DNA of 34,456 bases, from NCBI GenBank assembly GCA_018662825.1, contig JABJFI010000001.1, positions 1-34,456 of the forward strand, written 5' to 3'. The DNA comes from Methanobacteriota archaeon (GTDB lineage Archaea > Thermoplasmatota > Poseidoniia > Poseidoniales > Poseidoniaceae). Position numbers and translations under genes: made by a program. Positions 34,116 through 34,456 of this stretch are shown in pieces. Numbering within the stretch: position 1 is the first letter of the stretch; each line of letters begins with the position of its first letter. Under the pieces are notes generated by a model, which was not told the DNA's origin, did no database searches, and worked only from the letters and a program-made list of their open reading frames with translations.

Positions 34116-34456
34116 ATGACGGACAAGCCTTCCTTTGAGATCAGTAGTGGCATAGCCGAATTATTGGATGAACCAATAGCCAACAAAATAACTGCTGGAA
34201 TCGTAGCTTTCTTCCTCGTATTCGTGACCATCAACACGTTTGATTTGGTGTCGAACAGTGACAATGTGAGGTCGATTGTTGATGGTGATAATTATTGGAC
34301 CATCAGTTTTGATGAACAAATAATCACGCTGACCGATTCGGTCATTGTCGCAGATGGAGATACAGAAATTCGTGCCTTCACTATCGATGAAACCCTTCTC
34401 GATGATGGATATCGATTTGGAGGAATATCTGTTACTCTGACCTATACAGAGACATC
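34116..34456 (+). CDS. Single-pass membrane protein, truncated by the window end
   Basis: 113 codons are visible from ATG 34116 and the frame runs off the window. It starts MTDKPSFEISSGIAELLDEP, followed by one hydrophobic helix at about residues 26-40 (AGIVAFFLVFVTINTF) and then an Asp/Thr-rich soluble segment with beta character (DGDNYWTISFDEQIITLTD). There is no classic signal peptide, so it is probably a type II membrane protein with an outer domain. GGGGGT seven bases before the start, and only two bases between the genes, indicate coupling to the upstream polytopic membrane protein. It is too incomplete to name. Confidence 0.7.
   Translation, partial: MTDKPSFEISSGIAELLDEPIANKITAGIVAFFLVFVTINTFDLVSNSDNVRSIVDGDNYWTISFDEQIITLTDSVIVADGDTEIRAFTIDETLLDDGYRFGGISVTLTYTET

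Noticed and set aside
1-34456. CRISPR array, tRNA, rRNA, insertion sequence or prophage
   Set aside because: No spaced identical repeats, tRNA-like cloverleaf, rRNA segment, transposase, integrase or phage structural gene was recognised on either strand by reading. A tRNAscan or Rfam search would be the decisive check.

Overview
The window looks like a stretch of an archaeal chromosome of moderate GC, most likely a marine planktonic euryarchaeon of the Poseidoniales (Marine Group II) type. The support is as follows. There is a UPF0201-family protein, a family I know only from archaea. Three proteins carry archaeal class III (prepilin-type) signal sequences. Very large secreted proteins carry thrombospondin-type-3 (TSP3) calcium-binding repeats. 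Two surface proteins share a cytoplasmic tail of the form GLPxGWTxDQWxxxG, which I associate from memory with that lineage. The lineage is an inference: no rRNA or other phylogenetic marker is present. I see no tRNA, rRNA, CRISPR array, insertion sequence or phage gene.

Layout. Bases 1-102 are an upstream region with a possible promoter. 103-4569 (+) is a beta-helix/Ig-like surface protein with a C-terminal membrane anchor. 4637-7162 (+) is a STAND-type regulatory ATPase (winged helix, NTPase, TPR). 7164-10929 (-) is a tightly overlapping operon of three prepilin-like proteins, preceded on the same strand by a WalJ/YycJ-like metallo-beta-lactamase-fold hydrolase. 12028-17781 (+) is a 1917-residue secreted protein with about 13 TSP3-like repeats. 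It is followed by an 1801-residue anchored surface protein (17852-23257), a small cytosolic protein of unknown function (23267-23719) and a lipoprotein zinc protease (23757-24548). A small membrane protein (24545-24880, -) converges on the protease gene.

The central housekeeping part has a fused pyroglutamyl-peptidase/Nudix protein (24981-26027), the convergent UPF0201 protein (26014-26553, -), a family 2 glycosyltransferase (26619-27650), a membrane-anchored zinc-ribbon protein (27714-28685) and a type I DnaJ (28753-29880). Next is another anchored surface protein with an NHL-like propeller and TSP3 repeats (29951-32713). After it comes a polytopic membrane protein that appears broken by a one-base frameshift (32783-34113). 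The window ends inside a single-pass membrane protein gene (34116 onward).

How the genes fit together. About two thirds of the window encodes exported or envelope proteins: four giant surface proteins, three pilin-like proteins and a lipoprotein protease. The exported proteins share an architecture: signal peptide, long beta-rich or calcium-binding ectodomain, one C-terminal transmembrane helix, then a proline-rich cytoplasmic tail ending in a Trp-rich motif. The giant TSP3 protein has no anchor but sits directly upstream of an anchored one, so the two may form a surface pair. The shared tail, the pilin operon without its assembly ATPase, the Pcp-Nudix fusion and the frameshifted membrane gene are the points most worth following. 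No intergenic gap exceeds 300 bases.
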